From Paracoccaceae bacterium (GTDB lineage: Bacteria > Pseudomonadota > Alphaproteobacteria > Rhodobacterales > Rhodobacteraceae), in the NCBI GenBank assembly GCA_947461435.1, contig CANHLE010000035.1:1-32557 (forward strand): 32,557 nucleotides of DNA, in the 5' to 3' direction. Both the position numbers and the translations under genes were made by a program. Shown piece after piece: positions 8,088 to 16,800 of this stretch (positions within the stretch are counted from its first letter, which is position 1; each line of letters opens with the position of its first letter). Below the pieces are notes generated by a model, which did no database searches, was not told the DNA's origin, and saw only the letters and a list, made by a program, of their open reading frames with translations.

Positions 8088-9040
8088 CCTTTTGCCTTGG
8101 CTTCAAAGATAAATCCGAGGAAATTGAGCAGAATCTGGGCCGCGAGGATCGAGGTGGACTGGCTATGATCATAATCCGGTGCCACTTCGACAAGGTCCAT
8201 GCCGACGATTTCATGCGCTTTGGCGACGGCTTGCAACAATTCTAAAACCTCGTAGTACAAAAAACCGCCATGGCTTGGCGTGCCAGTGCCGGGGGCGATG
8301 GACGGGCAGAATCCGTCGATATCAAGCGTTACGTAAACGCGCGCGCCATTGGGAATGCGCGCTGCCACTGCCGCCGGCCCCATCGCACGGAATTGGCGGA
8401 CAGACAAAATGTCAGACCCCATAGACCGCGCAGCTTCGTACCCTTCGCGCGCCGTGGATGAAACATTTCGAATTCCCACTTGCGTCATACCGCTGACATG
8501 TTCTTTTTCGGCCGCACGGCGCATCGGGCTTCCATGGCCGACACGCACACCATGCCGTTCATCGACAAAATCCAGATGCGCGTCAATTTGCAGAATATGA
8601 ATAGGGCCTTGATCAGCAAAGGCCTCGATGCAGGGGATGTTCACCGAATGGTCGCCCCCAATCACGACTGGCAATGCACCCGATTTCAAGATCGCCTCGA
8701 CACCTGTTCGGATATTGGCATGGCTTTTGGCCGTATCGGTATGCACGATATCTGCATCGCCGATGTCTACGATACGCACCGTAGACGGCAAATAAGTGCA
8801 GTCATCTTCATGGTCATAGGCCCCCGCATGCCCAAAACTGAAGAGTGTTGATGCCTCGCGTACGGATCTTGGCCCAAAGCGCGCACCGGCGCGAAACTGG
8901 GTCCCAAAATCGAAAGGTGCGCCCATCACGGCGACGTCTGCGTTGATGGCCGACCAATCGGCAACATATGGTCTTTTCCCAAAGGTTGCGATGCCCACAA
9001 AGGGCAGGTCCAAGCGACCGCTGTCATATGAGTTTGCCAT
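8084..9040 (-). CDS. speB: Agmatinase (ureohydrolase family)
   Basis: A 318-residue arginase/agmatinase-fold protein. Manganese-site motifs are present: GGDH at residues 128-131, DAHLD at 153-157 and LDIDGFCPS at 239-247. VEVAP at 284-288 is also conserved. Agmatinase splits agmatine into putrescine and urea; related ureohydrolases act on guanidinobutyrate and similar guanidino compounds, so the substrate is likely but not certain. The start at 9040 lies four bases after the permease stop and gives the usual length; an upstream in-frame start at 9097 would add 19 residues with no family resemblance. It is the last gene of the polyamine transport operon. Confidence 0.88.
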   Translation of the reverse strand: MANSYDSGRLDLPFVGIATFGKRPYVADWSAINADVAVMGAPFDFGTQFRAGARFGPRSVREASTLFSFGHAGAYDHEDDCTYLPSTVRIVDIGDADIVHTDTAKSHANIRTGVEAILKSGALPVVIGGDHSVNIPCIEAFADQGPIHILQIDAHLDFVDERHGVRVGHGSPMRRAAEKEHVSGMTQVGIRNVSSTAREGYEAARSMGSDILSVRQFRAMGPAAVAARIPNGARVYVTLDIDGFCPSIAPGTGTPSHGGFLYYEVLELLQAVAKAHEIVGMDLVEVAPDYDHSQSTSILAAQILLNFLGFIFEAKAKG

Positions 9041-9044
9041 CTGA

Positions 9045-9983
9045 TTATTGCGGGCTGACGCCGCGCAACCGCTCGGAACGGCGTCGCAGAAGTTCAAGAG
9101 TGGTCAATAAAAGGATCGAGATGATCACAAGAATGGTCGCCACTGCCAGAATGGCGGGGCTAATCGCCTCTCGTATTCCATTCCACATCTGACGTGGAAT
9201 GGTCTGTTGATCCGGTCCGGCAATGAACAAAACTGCAACGACTTCATCAAACGAGGTGACAAAGGCAAAGAGTGCACCCGAGATGACGCCGGGCAAGATC
9301 AAGGGCAAGATCACCTTGAAGAAAGTTACACGCGGATTGGCCCCCAAACTGGCCGATGCCCGGATCAAGGACTGGTCGAAACCAGACAGGGTAGCCGTCA
9401 CTGTGATGATTACAAACGGAATGCCGAGGGTGGCATGGGCCATGACGATGCCCACATAGGTTGCGGTCAGGCGACCACAATCAAGGCCGATCAATCCGCA
9501 GGGGCTCGAATAAAAGAAGAACAAGCCCGTTGCAATAATGATGATGGGTACGATCATCGGGCTGATCAAGATTGCCATGATCACCCGCCGATACGGCATT
9601 TCCGGGCGCGACAGACCCAATGCGGCCAATGTTCCCAGACAGGTTGCCAAGATCGTCGACCAAAACCCAATGATAACCGAATTCTTGGCTGCCTTGACCC
9701 ACGTGGCATTTGCCCAAACATCAGACCACCAGACCCCGTCACGCAGCGCCTCTGGTGCTTGCATACCGTCCGTCAACAGATTGTCATACCAGCGCAGCGA
9801 ATACCCTTCAGGATCTAATGCGAGCATCTTTGCTGTGAAGGTAAAATAGGGCTCCACGTTGAAGGACAGCGGCAGGACCACCAAAATGGGGGCCACCAGG
9901 AACACAAATATCGCAGTGCAGATCGCAATGTACGCATAGTGCCAAATGCGTTCCAGAGGGCTTGCATAAACGGGAAGGGCCAT
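9045..9983 (-). CDS. Polyamine-type ABC transporter permease (PotI-like)
   Basis: A 312-residue inner membrane permease with about six membrane segments. The EAA-type loop, which contacts the ATPase, is seen as ASASLGANPRVTFFKVILP. The sequence resembles PotC/PotI in its C-terminal part. The start at 9983 has a good AAGGAGA upstream that overlaps the end of the preceding permease gene. With the other permease it should form the membrane channel of the importer. Confidence 0.9.
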   Translation of the reverse strand: MALPVYASPLERIWHYAYIAICTAIFVFLVAPILVVLPLSFNVEPYFTFTAKMLALDPEGYSLRWYDNLLTDGMQAPEALRDGVWWSDVWANATWVKAAKNSVIIGFWSTILATCLGTLAALGLSRPEMPYRRVIMAILISPMIVPIIIIATGLFFFYSSPCGLIGLDCGRLTATYVGIVMAHATLGIPFVIITVTATLSGFDQSLIRASASLGANPRVTFFKVILPLILPGVISGALFAFVTSFDEVVAVLFIAGPDQQTIPRQMWNGIREAISPAILAVATILVIISILLLTTLELLRRRSERLRGVSPQ

Positions 9984-9993
9984 GTCGCTCTCC

Positions 9994-11247
9994 TTAACCC
10001 AGCTTCAGATTGTCGATGCCGATCAGGCGGTCATAGAGCCAATACAGGACCAAGACACCCGCCAGAAGCATGGCCGAAAGCGCCGCGGCCAAGGACCAGT
10101 TTGATTTGTCCATGTGGAAGTCGATGAAGTTTGAAATCAATTGCCCATCTGCCCCCCCTACAAGCGCTGGGGTGATATAGTAGCCGACAGCAAGAATGAA
10201 CACGAGCAAGGCCCCGGCCCCGATGCCGGGCAAGGTTTGCGGCAAATAGATGCGCCGAAATGTCGTCCAGCTTGTGGCCCCCAAAGAGCGCGCGGCGCGG
10301 GCATAGCTGGGCGGAATGGTTTTCATCACGGAATAAAGTGGCAAGATCATGAAGGGCAACAATACATGAGTCATGACAATGATCGTACCGGCTTGATTGT
10401 ACATCATCGCCAGTCGTCCATCGTCGCCAATGACGCCAAGCCAAACCAAAAGGTCATTGACGATCCCTTGGCCTTGCAAGACCACAATCCAACTTGTGGT
10501 ACGAACCAAAAGCGAGGTCCAGAACGGCAACAGCACGCAGATCATCAAAAGGTTTGCTTTCGACATCGGCAAAACGGCCAGAAGATGCGCCACCGGAAAG
10601 GCAAGCACCAGACAGGTCAACGTGATGAGACCTGACAAAAGGAAGGTTTTGACGAAGAGATAGATGTATATTCGGGTATTTTCAGGCACTTTTTGAATGC
10701 TTCCATCCGACGCTCTCTCAAGATCCAGAGAAATCAGATAAAAATCCAACGTGTAGGCCGACGAGGCAGACCGCAGCGCCTCCCATACGTCAGGAGAGTC
10801 CCATTTCTTGTCCAAGGCAATAAATGCCTCTTTGAAAGGAGGGGCCAATTTGTCAGCCGAGCGTGCAGTCGAGGTAAACAAGGATCGGGTTTCGGGCAGG
10901 GTATAGTTTACGCGCGTGCCCGCTATTCCGGCAGTCTTGTTGGCCTTCATGGCCTTGAAATCAGCGGCCAAGGCCGCGTAGGCCGCTTCGTCCGGCGGGG
11001 TGCCTGCCGGTGTCGCATCGAACCATGCCTTAAGCATGGGAGCGTTGGCGGACAAACCATCGTGATATACCGAGCGATGCAGCATTTGCCCAATTGGGAC
11101 GATAAACGTCAAGACGATGAAGAGGAGCAAGGGGGCGACCAAAAGGAAAGCCCTGCGTTTAGCGCGCGCTTGAGCCGCACCAAGAGCGGCCTTGAGAGGG
11201 CGACCGTCAGCGGTTGTCAGCAGGTCAAGGGCAACGGCCTCGGTCAT
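9994..11247 (-). CDS. Polyamine-type ABC transporter permease (PotH-like) with a large periplasmic insertion
   Basis: A 417-residue permease, about 100 residues longer than Escherichia coli PotH or PotB. The first membrane segment is at about residues 34-54. A hydrophilic stretch of about 140 residues (55-195) follows before the next membrane segment at about 196-222; its predicted side is periplasmic. The rest looks normal, with the EAA loop ARSLGATSWTTFRRIYLP at 318-335. The hairpin at 11281-11304 lies between this gene and the upstream binding-protein gene. Confidence 0.9.
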   Translation of the reverse strand: MTEAVALDLLTTADGRPLKAALGAAQARAKRRAFLLVAPLLLFIVLTFIVPIGQMLHRSVYHDGLSANAPMLKAWFDATPAGTPPDEAAYAALAADFKAMKANKTAGIAGTRVNYTLPETRSLFTSTARSADKLAPPFKEAFIALDKKWDSPDVWEALRSASSAYTLDFYLISLDLERASDGSIQKVPENTRIYIYLFVKTFLLSGLITLTCLVLAFPVAHLLAVLPMSKANLLMICVLLPFWTSLLVRTTSWIVVLQGQGIVNDLLVWLGVIGDDGRLAMMYNQAGTIIVMTHVLLPFMILPLYSVMKTIPPSYARAARSLGATSWTTFRRIYLPQTLPGIGAGALLVFILAVGYYITPALVGGADGQLISNFIDFHMDKSNWSLAAALSAMLLAGVLVLYWLYDRLIGIDNLKLG

Positions 11248-11280
11248 CTCAGGTCAACTCTTTTCAGAAGATAAGGGAAT

Positions 11281-11304
11281 TGAGGGGCCCCAAAGGGCCC
11301 CTCA
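11281..11304 (-). terminator. Strong intra-operon hairpin between binding-protein and permease genes
   Basis: A perfect 10-base stem (TGAGGGGCCC with GGGCCCCTCA) closes a four-base loop. It lies 17 bases downstream of the binding-protein stop and 34 bases upstream of the permease start. There is no T-run on the minus strand after it, so it is more likely an mRNA-stabilising or attenuating hairpin than a full terminator. Such structures often keep binding-protein transcripts more abundant than permease transcripts. Confidence 0.6.
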
Positions 11305-11321
11305 GCACGCCAAGGGCGTGA

Positions 11322-12392
11322 TTAGTTTGCGGCCAGCCAAGCGTTGAAGCGCTCATTCAACTCGGCATCCTTGTCGACCCAGAACTCGAAGGACGAGCCA
11401 AGGGCGTTGGTCAGGTTTTCGGCAGCGGTCGGCAAGTTCGGAGCCATAACCGTGGTGCCGTCCTTGTAGATCAACTCTTCCAACATAGCCGACTTACGCG
11501 CCGGACCATAAGAGATTTGCTGAGCCTGAGCCCGCAGACCATCGGTCGATGTGGCATAGGCGATGAACTGCAAAGCAGCATCCTTGTTCGGAGCGCCCTT
11601 CGGCACTACGTACATTTCGTTCTCATAGATCTGTCCATCCCAGACGATCTTGAACGGCTTGCCTTCTCCGACAGCGGCGTTGAAGATACGACCATTGTAG
11701 GCAGAGGTCATCACCACTTCGCCGTCAGCCAACAGCTGCGGAGGCTGCGCGCCAGCTTCCCACCAGACGACTTCGGATTTGATGGTGTCCAGTTTCGCAA
11801 AAGCCTTGTCCACACCTTCGGGCGTGCCAAGCGTTGCGTAAACATCGGCCGGTGCAACACCGTCTGCCATCAAAGCGAATTCAAGAACGGCTTTTGCGCC
11901 CTTGTGCAGGCCGCGCTTGCCGGGGAATTTGGCAAGATCAAAGAAATCGGCGGCCGTGGTCGGGCCTTCAGCCAATTTCGTCGTGTCATAGGCGAAAACG
12001 GTTGCCCAGATGTCGGTTGACACGCCGCAATCCGTGACGGCTCCTGCAAGGAAGTCATCGGCAGCGGGCGTACCGTCGGACCCTGCGGGCAAGGTTGCCA
12101 CGTCGATCGGCTCCAGCAAGCCTTCGTCGCACAGACGGATGGCATCTGCATATTCCACCGAAGCCACGTCGATCGTTACGTTGCCGGCTTCGACCATGGC
12201 TTTGATCGGGGTGGCTGGGTTGTCACTGTCAACCATGACGGTCGCGATACCGGTGGTGGCAGCAAAAGGCTTTACGTGGGCTTCGGTCTGGGCCGCGCCA
12301 TAAGCGCCACCCCAAGACATCACCGTCACATCTGCCGAAGCCGAGAAGGCAACAGCGGTCAGCGCAGTGGTCAGTACGAGCAGTTTTTTCAT
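11322..12392 (-). CDS. Polyamine-type ABC transporter substrate-binding protein (PotD/PotF-like)
   Basis: A 356-residue periplasmic binding protein. The N-terminus MKKLLVLTTALTAVAFSASA is a typical Sec signal peptide, cleaved after ASA. The mature part begins DVTVMSWGG, the usual opening of the spermidine/putrescine-binding (SBP_bac_8-type) family. ATG 12392 is chosen because AGGGAG lies seven bases upstream; an in-frame start at 12422 would put ten residues ahead of the signal peptide. Ligand specificity cannot be read directly; the agmatinase downstream suggests agmatine, putrescine or a similar polyamine. Confidence 0.92.
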   Translation of the reverse strand: MKKLLVLTTALTAVAFSASADVTVMSWGGAYGAAQTEAHVKPFAATTGIATVMVDSDNPATPIKAMVEAGNVTIDVASVEYADAIRLCDEGLLEPIDVATLPAGSDGTPAADDFLAGAVTDCGVSTDIWATVFAYDTTKLAEGPTTAADFFDLAKFPGKRGLHKGAKAVLEFALMADGVAPADVYATLGTPEGVDKAFAKLDTIKSEVVWWEAGAQPPQLLADGEVVMTSAYNGRIFNAAVGEGKPFKIVWDGQIYENEMYVVPKGAPNKDAALQFIAYATSTDGLRAQAQQISYGPARKSAMLEELIYKDGTTVMAPNLPTAAENLTNALGSSFEFWVDKDAELNERFNAWLAAN

Positions 12393-12461
12393 TGATAGCT
12401 CCCTGGTTAAATTGGCAGTCATTTTCCGCCCCTCTGCAGATTGGGCGGCCCCTTTGGGGGA

Positions 12462-13559
12462 TTACATCGGATCAAGGGCACGGGCATCTTGGGGATGCCA
12501 GCCAACCTTTATCGTCTGTCCCGGACTAAGGCGCGTTTGCCCCAGCGTATTTCGCATTTTCATCACGAAGTCTTCGGATCCAGCAACACGCAACCGTGCA
12601 CGCAGAATATCGCCCATATAAATGACCTCCAGAACCTCGGCCCCGATGGTATGGGCGCCCGGTGGCATCATATCGGGTTTGAATTCAACGCGCTCTGGCC
12701 GAATCGAAACCAAGGTTTTCTGCCCCTTTTCCCGAACGTTCACGGGGGTCGCATCTATCAGTTCGCCTGTCGCCAGACGAACAAGGGCTTTGTCGCCGGA
12801 CAATTCTTCGATCGTACCCAGAAGTTTATTATTCTCGCCAATGAACTGTGCGACAAAAGAATTATCCGGCCGTTCGTACAAATCGGCGGGAGACGCCAGC
12901 TGTTGTATCCGCCCATCATTGAAGACGGCAATGCGGTCTGACATTGTCAGCGCTTCGCCCTGATCATGGGTGACATAAACAACCGTGATTCCCAGACTTT
13001 CGTGCAAGTGCTTGATTTCAAACTGCATGTGTTCACGCAGCTGTTTATCAAGCGCGCCAAGGGGTTCATCCATCAGCACGAGTGCGGGATCGAAGACCAA
13101 AGCGCGCGCCAAGGCGATCCGCTGCTGCTGACCACCCGAAAGTTGCGCCGGACGCCGATTGGCAAAGGCCCCCATCTGAACCATGTCCAAGGCGCGAGTG
13201 ATCTTGGTTTCGCGCTCTGATTTGCCCATGCCGCGCACTTCCAAAGGAAATGCCAAGTTTTCGCCGACGGTCATGTGCGGAAAAAGGGCATAGTTTTGAA
13301 AAACCATACCAATACCGCGTTTGTGCGGCGGGGTTTGGTTGATATTCACGCCGTCCAACTTGATTTCGCCATTTGTGGCGGTCTCAAATCCTGCCAGCAT
13401 CATAAGACATGTGGTTTTGCCAGAGCCTGACGGTCCAAGCATGGTCAGGAACTCGCCTTTGGCGATGGACAGATTGAGATCTTTGACGACCAACTGAATG
13501 CCGTCGTAGCTTTTTTGCACATGTTCAAAAGCTACAAAGGCCTGGTTAGGGCTGGTCAT
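12462..13559 (-). CDS. potA: Polyamine-type ABC transporter ATP-binding protein (PotA-like)
   Basis: A 365-residue ATPase. Seen: Walker A GPSGSGKTT at residues 42-50, the Q-loop in VFQNYALFPH with Gln88, the signature LSGGQQQR at 140-147, Walker B VLMDEP at 161-166 and the H-loop His198. The C-terminal third (about 245-365) fits the regulatory TOBE region of PotA-type importers. It is the first gene of the operon, with the binding protein 69 bases downstream. A GGGAGA stretch lies upstream of the start. Confidence 0.93.
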   Translation of the reverse strand: MTSPNQAFVAFEHVQKSYDGIQLVVKDLNLSIAKGEFLTMLGPSGSGKTTCLMMLAGFETATNGEIKLDGVNINQTPPHKRGIGMVFQNYALFPHMTVGENLAFPLEVRGMGKSERETKITRALDMVQMGAFANRRPAQLSGGQQQRIALARALVFDPALVLMDEPLGALDKQLREHMQFEIKHLHESLGITVVYVTHDQGEALTMSDRIAVFNDGRIQQLASPADLYERPDNSFVAQFIGENNKLLGTIEELSGDKALVRLATGELIDATPVNVREKGQKTLVSIRPERVEFKPDMMPPGAHTIGAEVLEVIYMGDILRARLRVAGSEDFVMKMRNTLGQTRLSPGQTIKVGWHPQDARALDPM

Positions 13560-13765
13560 TCCACGTCATCTCCCGGCGGTGGCACGTTCTGTGCCTTTTC
13601 TTTGTGCGACATAAACGGATGATTAGGCCAAGCGCAATTCACATTCCAAGTCTTGACGCTATTTCCGATCGTTGCCGCCATTCGCGGAATTTTGCGCCAT
13701 GTTTCGGCAGATTGCGCCAGTTTAATATGCAAGTGCGAGGATTTTCGACGACAAAGATAGAAATT

Positions 13766-13793
13766 TCACCGATCAAACGATTCTTTGCGGTGA
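13766..13793 (-). terminator. Possible terminator hairpin after the RTX gene
   Basis: TCACCG and CGGTGA pair, with an inner CAAA/TTTG extension and a small bulge, starting 11 bases after the RTX stop codon. Only short T-runs follow on the minus strand, so the call is weak. It also lies upstream of the potA operon, whose promoter must be within 13560-13800; I see no clear consensus there. Confidence 0.4.
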
Positions 13794-13803
13794 TCTTTCA
13801 AGA

Positions 13804-16800
13804 TTAAAATGCGCCTGCCGCATCGCGGGTGAACAAAAGGCGCGTTTCATTCCCACTCAAGATGGGCCGGACGGCCGGACCATAAAGATCCGTTAGGACG
13901 GCGCCATTCGCTCGATGACGCCCAGACAGCCCTGCAATAGTGCGGGCCAATGAAACTCTTTGTTCAGGCAAAAGGGCCGACATCGTTTGGGTGCCCGGAT
14001 AAAGACTTTCGGCCCGTGCATTGCCCTCAACCCGCAGCAATTCGTGGCTGGGCAAAAGCAAATGGTGATAGGTGATCTGGCGCACGCCCCGAGCGATGCG
14101 CACGCCAGGAACTTGTCCGACCAGATGCCTGGCGCGGACAAGCCCATTGTCGCCGAAGGCAACGGCATGCTGAGGTGACAGCCGCATCGGACGTTGATTG
14201 CCAATCGCATAGGCAGGAAAATGTACTGGCCGATCCTGCGGCCGGCGGTCCAAATCTGCGTGGCCCAGACTGCGCTTGGCGTGCCAAAGTATGGGCGTGG
14301 AAGCACCTTCGGCAGTCAGCACGTCGTCGCCAACTGACAGCAATTCAATCGGTCTCGGACCCTGTGGCGTTTCAATCCAGGTTCCCGCCGCAAAGCAGGG
14401 AATGCCCATGGAATGCAACATACCCGGGGCGGCCACATCTTGAGCACTTAGTCCCTGAAGAATGAGGGACTCGCCGCCCGGAAAAGACAAAAGAGCATTG
14501 CCAGAGCCATCATCAAAAACGATGACATCCCAAGCCTTTATTGGGGTTCCTTCCGACGTCTGCAAAGCAGATACATCCAGTTGGTCCGCCGTTTGCCCCC
14601 CCGAGACCGACATGTTGAAGTCAGTGATTTGATCACCGCTGTCAGCAAAAGTCAGCTGGAAGGTGTCGTTCCCAAGGCCTCCGCTTAGCGTGTCGACGCC
14701 TAAACCGCCCTTTAGGGTGTCATTCCCGTCCTCACCAAGGACAGTATCTTTTCCGCTTCCGCCAACGATCGAATCGTCGCCGTCGTAACCGGCCAGTGAA
14801 TGGTCTGTCCGGCTGGCGCTGGCATCGATGGAATCATTTCCGTATCCCCCCCAAACATCTTCTGTTTCATAGAAGACTGACGTGCCGCCAGAAGGGGTGC
14901 TGCTGGACATTGTGCCCGATTCATCCCCAAGGAAGGTAACCGTAACGGCCTCAAGATTATCGATATAAAGCATGTCGCGGTCCAACCCATTGGGGTCTTC
15001 GCCGCCGTAAAAGGTGGTATCTCCATCGCCAGTGGCCGTGCGCAAGCTGTCACTTCCGGTCCCACCGAAAACCGAATCTGCGCCGCCGCCGCTGTTAAGA
15101 AAATCATCACCTTCGTCCCCGTAGATCAGGTCACTTCCGGCACCCCCGTCGAGGTAGTCATTGCCGCCATTGCCCTGAATCGTATCGCTGTCATCCCCGC
15201 CATAAAGCGAGTCGCCATCGTCACCGCCTTTCAAGCCGTCTCGGCCCGAACCGCCATACAAAAGATCGCGGCCTGCCTCGCCCATAAGGGTATCATCGCC
15301 TTCGTCGCCGGCTAAAGTATCCGCACCATCGCCCCCCAAAGCCGAGTCATTGCCGGTTCCGGCCTGCAAAAGATCGTTTCCCGCCCCGCCAGACACCGTG
15401 TCATTTCCGCTGTCCGCGACCAATTGGTCGTCACCGTCCCCGCCGATCAGACTGTCGTTGCCACGCCCGCCATAAACCAGATCGTTTCCAGCCATGCCCG
15501 ACAAGGTTTCGTCGGTCGTTGATCCGGTCAAAGTATCGCCAAAAGCGGAGCCGATGACTTGTTCAAACTCGGTGAGGGAATCGCCGTCTGCGTCCCCTCC
15601 TGTACCGGTCGACGTGTCGAGATTTACAGAAACACCGCTGGCCGAATTGGAGTAATCCGCCGCATCGATCCCTGCGCCACCTTGCAGAACGTCCGCCCCG
15701 GCCCCGCCTTGAAGTGTGTCCTTGCCCTCGCCGCCAATCAGGACATCATTCCCGGACCCACCCAAGACAAAGTCGTCGCCAGCTCCGGCCTCGATCCTGT
15801 TGGCACCGGTATCCCCGACCAAACTGTCATTAAACGCGGACCCCGAAAGGTTTTCGATCCCGCTCAGCGTGTCGTTGGCGGCCTCCCAATAGCCAAGCCC
15901 GCTTGACAGATCGAGATAAACCGCCCCAGCGGAAGCCGAGTAGTCGGCTGTATCCGTGCCGGTCCCCCCGTCAAGCAGGTCTGCCCCGCTTCCACCCGTG
16001 AGCGTGTCATTGCCGCCTCCGCCAAAAAGGCTGTCATTCCCTGCATTTCCACTGATTTGATCATTGCCGTCGCCGCCCAAAAGTCGGTTGTCGTCGTTGC
16101 CGCCCGTCAGGATGTCATTGTACGCCGACCCCGTAACATTCTCGATCCCGGCCAGCGTATCACCTTGCGCATCGCCGCCGACACCAAGACCCGACAAGAG
16201 GTTGACCGTAACCCCCGCGGTCGACGAGACATAATCAGCCGTATCTGTTCCGCTGCCACCATCCAGCGAATCCGCACCAGCCCCGCCTTGCAAGGTGTCG
16301 CTCTCGGTTCCTCCGAAAAGCCGGTCGTTTCCGTCACCGCCTTGCAAGGTGTCGTTGCCGGCTTCGCCCGTCAGCGTGTCATTATTTGACCCACCAGACA
16401 GAAGATCAGCACCGTCGCCCCCATAAAGTTCATCATTGGTATTGGCCCCCGTGATCGTGTCATCACCGCCATCGCCATACAGTTTATCGCCATAGCCCGG
16501 GTCTTCAGCGGACGAGGTGATGACGTCGTTGCCTGCGCCACCATAAACGGTGTCGGAGGATTGCGTGACAGTAATCGTGTCATTTCCAATGCCACCATAG
16601 ACCAGATCAGTGTCTGAAGGCCCTTGGCCAGACCCGACAAAAACGTCATTTCCATCACCAAGATCAATCGTATCTGCGCCGCCGCCCACAGTATTTCCGA
16701 CGGATTCGTCAGTGATCCAGTCGTTCCCCGTGCCGCCAAAAAGCGCATCATTCCCATAGCCGCCGAACAAACTGTCGCTGCCTTGGCCGCCATAAAGACT

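Noticed and set aside
9207-9818. A 203-codon plus-strand ORF opposite the permease gene
   Set aside because: It lies fully inside the well-supported permease gene, has unusual composition rich in Gln, Asp and Gly, and shows no family features.
12445-12462. CCCC-TTT-GGGG hairpin between the ATPase and binding-protein genes
   Set aside because: The stem is only four bases with no T-run; it is too weak to report as a terminator.
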